Assembly: GCA_045536025.1 (NCBI GenBank)
Contig: JAZSMT010000012.1
Coordinates: 1 to 19,186 of the forward strand
Length of the DNA stretch: 19,186 nucleotides
From: HGM11412 sp045536025
GTDB lineage: Bacteria > Bacillota > Clostridia > Christensenellales > Borkfalkiaceae
Direction of reading: 5' to 3'
The notes below the pieces were generated by a model. It was not told the origin of the DNA. It did no database searches and saw only the letters and a list, made by a program, of their open reading frames with translations. How positions within the stretch are numbered: position 1 is the first letter of the stretch; the number at the start of each line of letters is the position of its first letter. This document shows, piece after piece, positions 19,111 through 19,186 of the stretch. The translations under genes were made by a program, and so were the position numbers.

Positions 19111-19186
19111 GCGGGAGTAGCTCAGTTGGTAGAGCACTGCCTTGCCAAGGCAGTTGTCGCGGGTTCGAGTCCCGTTTCCCGCTCCA
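19111..19186 (+). tRNA. tRNA-Gly (anticodon GCC)
   Basis: A 76-nt cloverleaf ending on the last base of the window. Acceptor GCGGGAG pairs with TTCCCGC (one G-T), discriminator T, encoded CCA. Anticodon stem CTGCC/GGCAG encloses TTGCCAA with anticodon GCC. No terminator is seen between it and tRNA-Val, so they are probably cotranscribed and the cluster may continue beyond the window. Confidence 0.97.

Overview
The window looks like a piece of chromosome from a low-GC member of the Bacillota, most likely an uncultured gut Clostridia lineage. The evidence is strong Shine-Dalgarno sites, TTG/GTG starts, encoded CCA ends on all tRNAs, a zinc-type L28, Asp23/YloU and FakA homologues, and a rpmB / yloU / fakA / recG order close to the Bacillus subtilis order rpmB / yloU / yloV / sdaAB / sdaAA / recG. 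A finer assignment is a guess. Nothing here looks like a prophage, IS element, CRISPR array or dedicated defence island; most of it is core housekeeping sequence.

Layout. Bases 1-298 hold no confident gene: an edge fragment, a terminator, an array of three small stem-loops separated by ATATCA, and the leuS terminator. leuS lies on the minus strand (299-2734). A divergent control region with an 18-bp palindrome separates it from a plus-strand aldose-1-epimerase-like gene (2877-3743). A terminator and a promoter region follow, then a type IIA topoisomerase pair (parE-like from a TTG start at 3931; A subunit 5895-8327) and an unrecognised 186-aa ORF that overlaps the A subunit's end by 14 nt in the +1 frame. 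tRNA-Thr(GGT) and tRNA-Pro(GGG) come next, with a palindrome-rich stretch behind them that carries a copy of part of the tRNA-Pro 3' end. Then come a stand-alone short-chain dehydrogenase and a coupled SbcD/YhaO-type nuclease plus SbcC/YhaN-type ATPase pair. Convergent terminators separate these from minus-strand hpt and rpmB. A divergent promoter region leads to yloU (Asp23 family), fakA and recG. tRNA-Val(TAC) and tRNA-Gly(GCC) close the window, the last ending on the final base.

How the genes fit together. The topoisomerase subunits form one enzyme. The nuclease and ATPase overlap by ATGA and should form an Mre11-Rad50-like complex. yloU-fakA-recG is a compact block with a strong hairpin at the fakA/recG junction, which overlaps the upstream of two possible recG starts. 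The most notable observations are this junction, the +1-frame overlap after the topoisomerase A subunit, the repeat arrays at 198-265 and 9182-9295, the palindrome over the leuS -35 box, and the altered P-loop with a membrane hairpin in the Rad50-like ATPase. I found no clear evidence of a wholly new multi-gene system.
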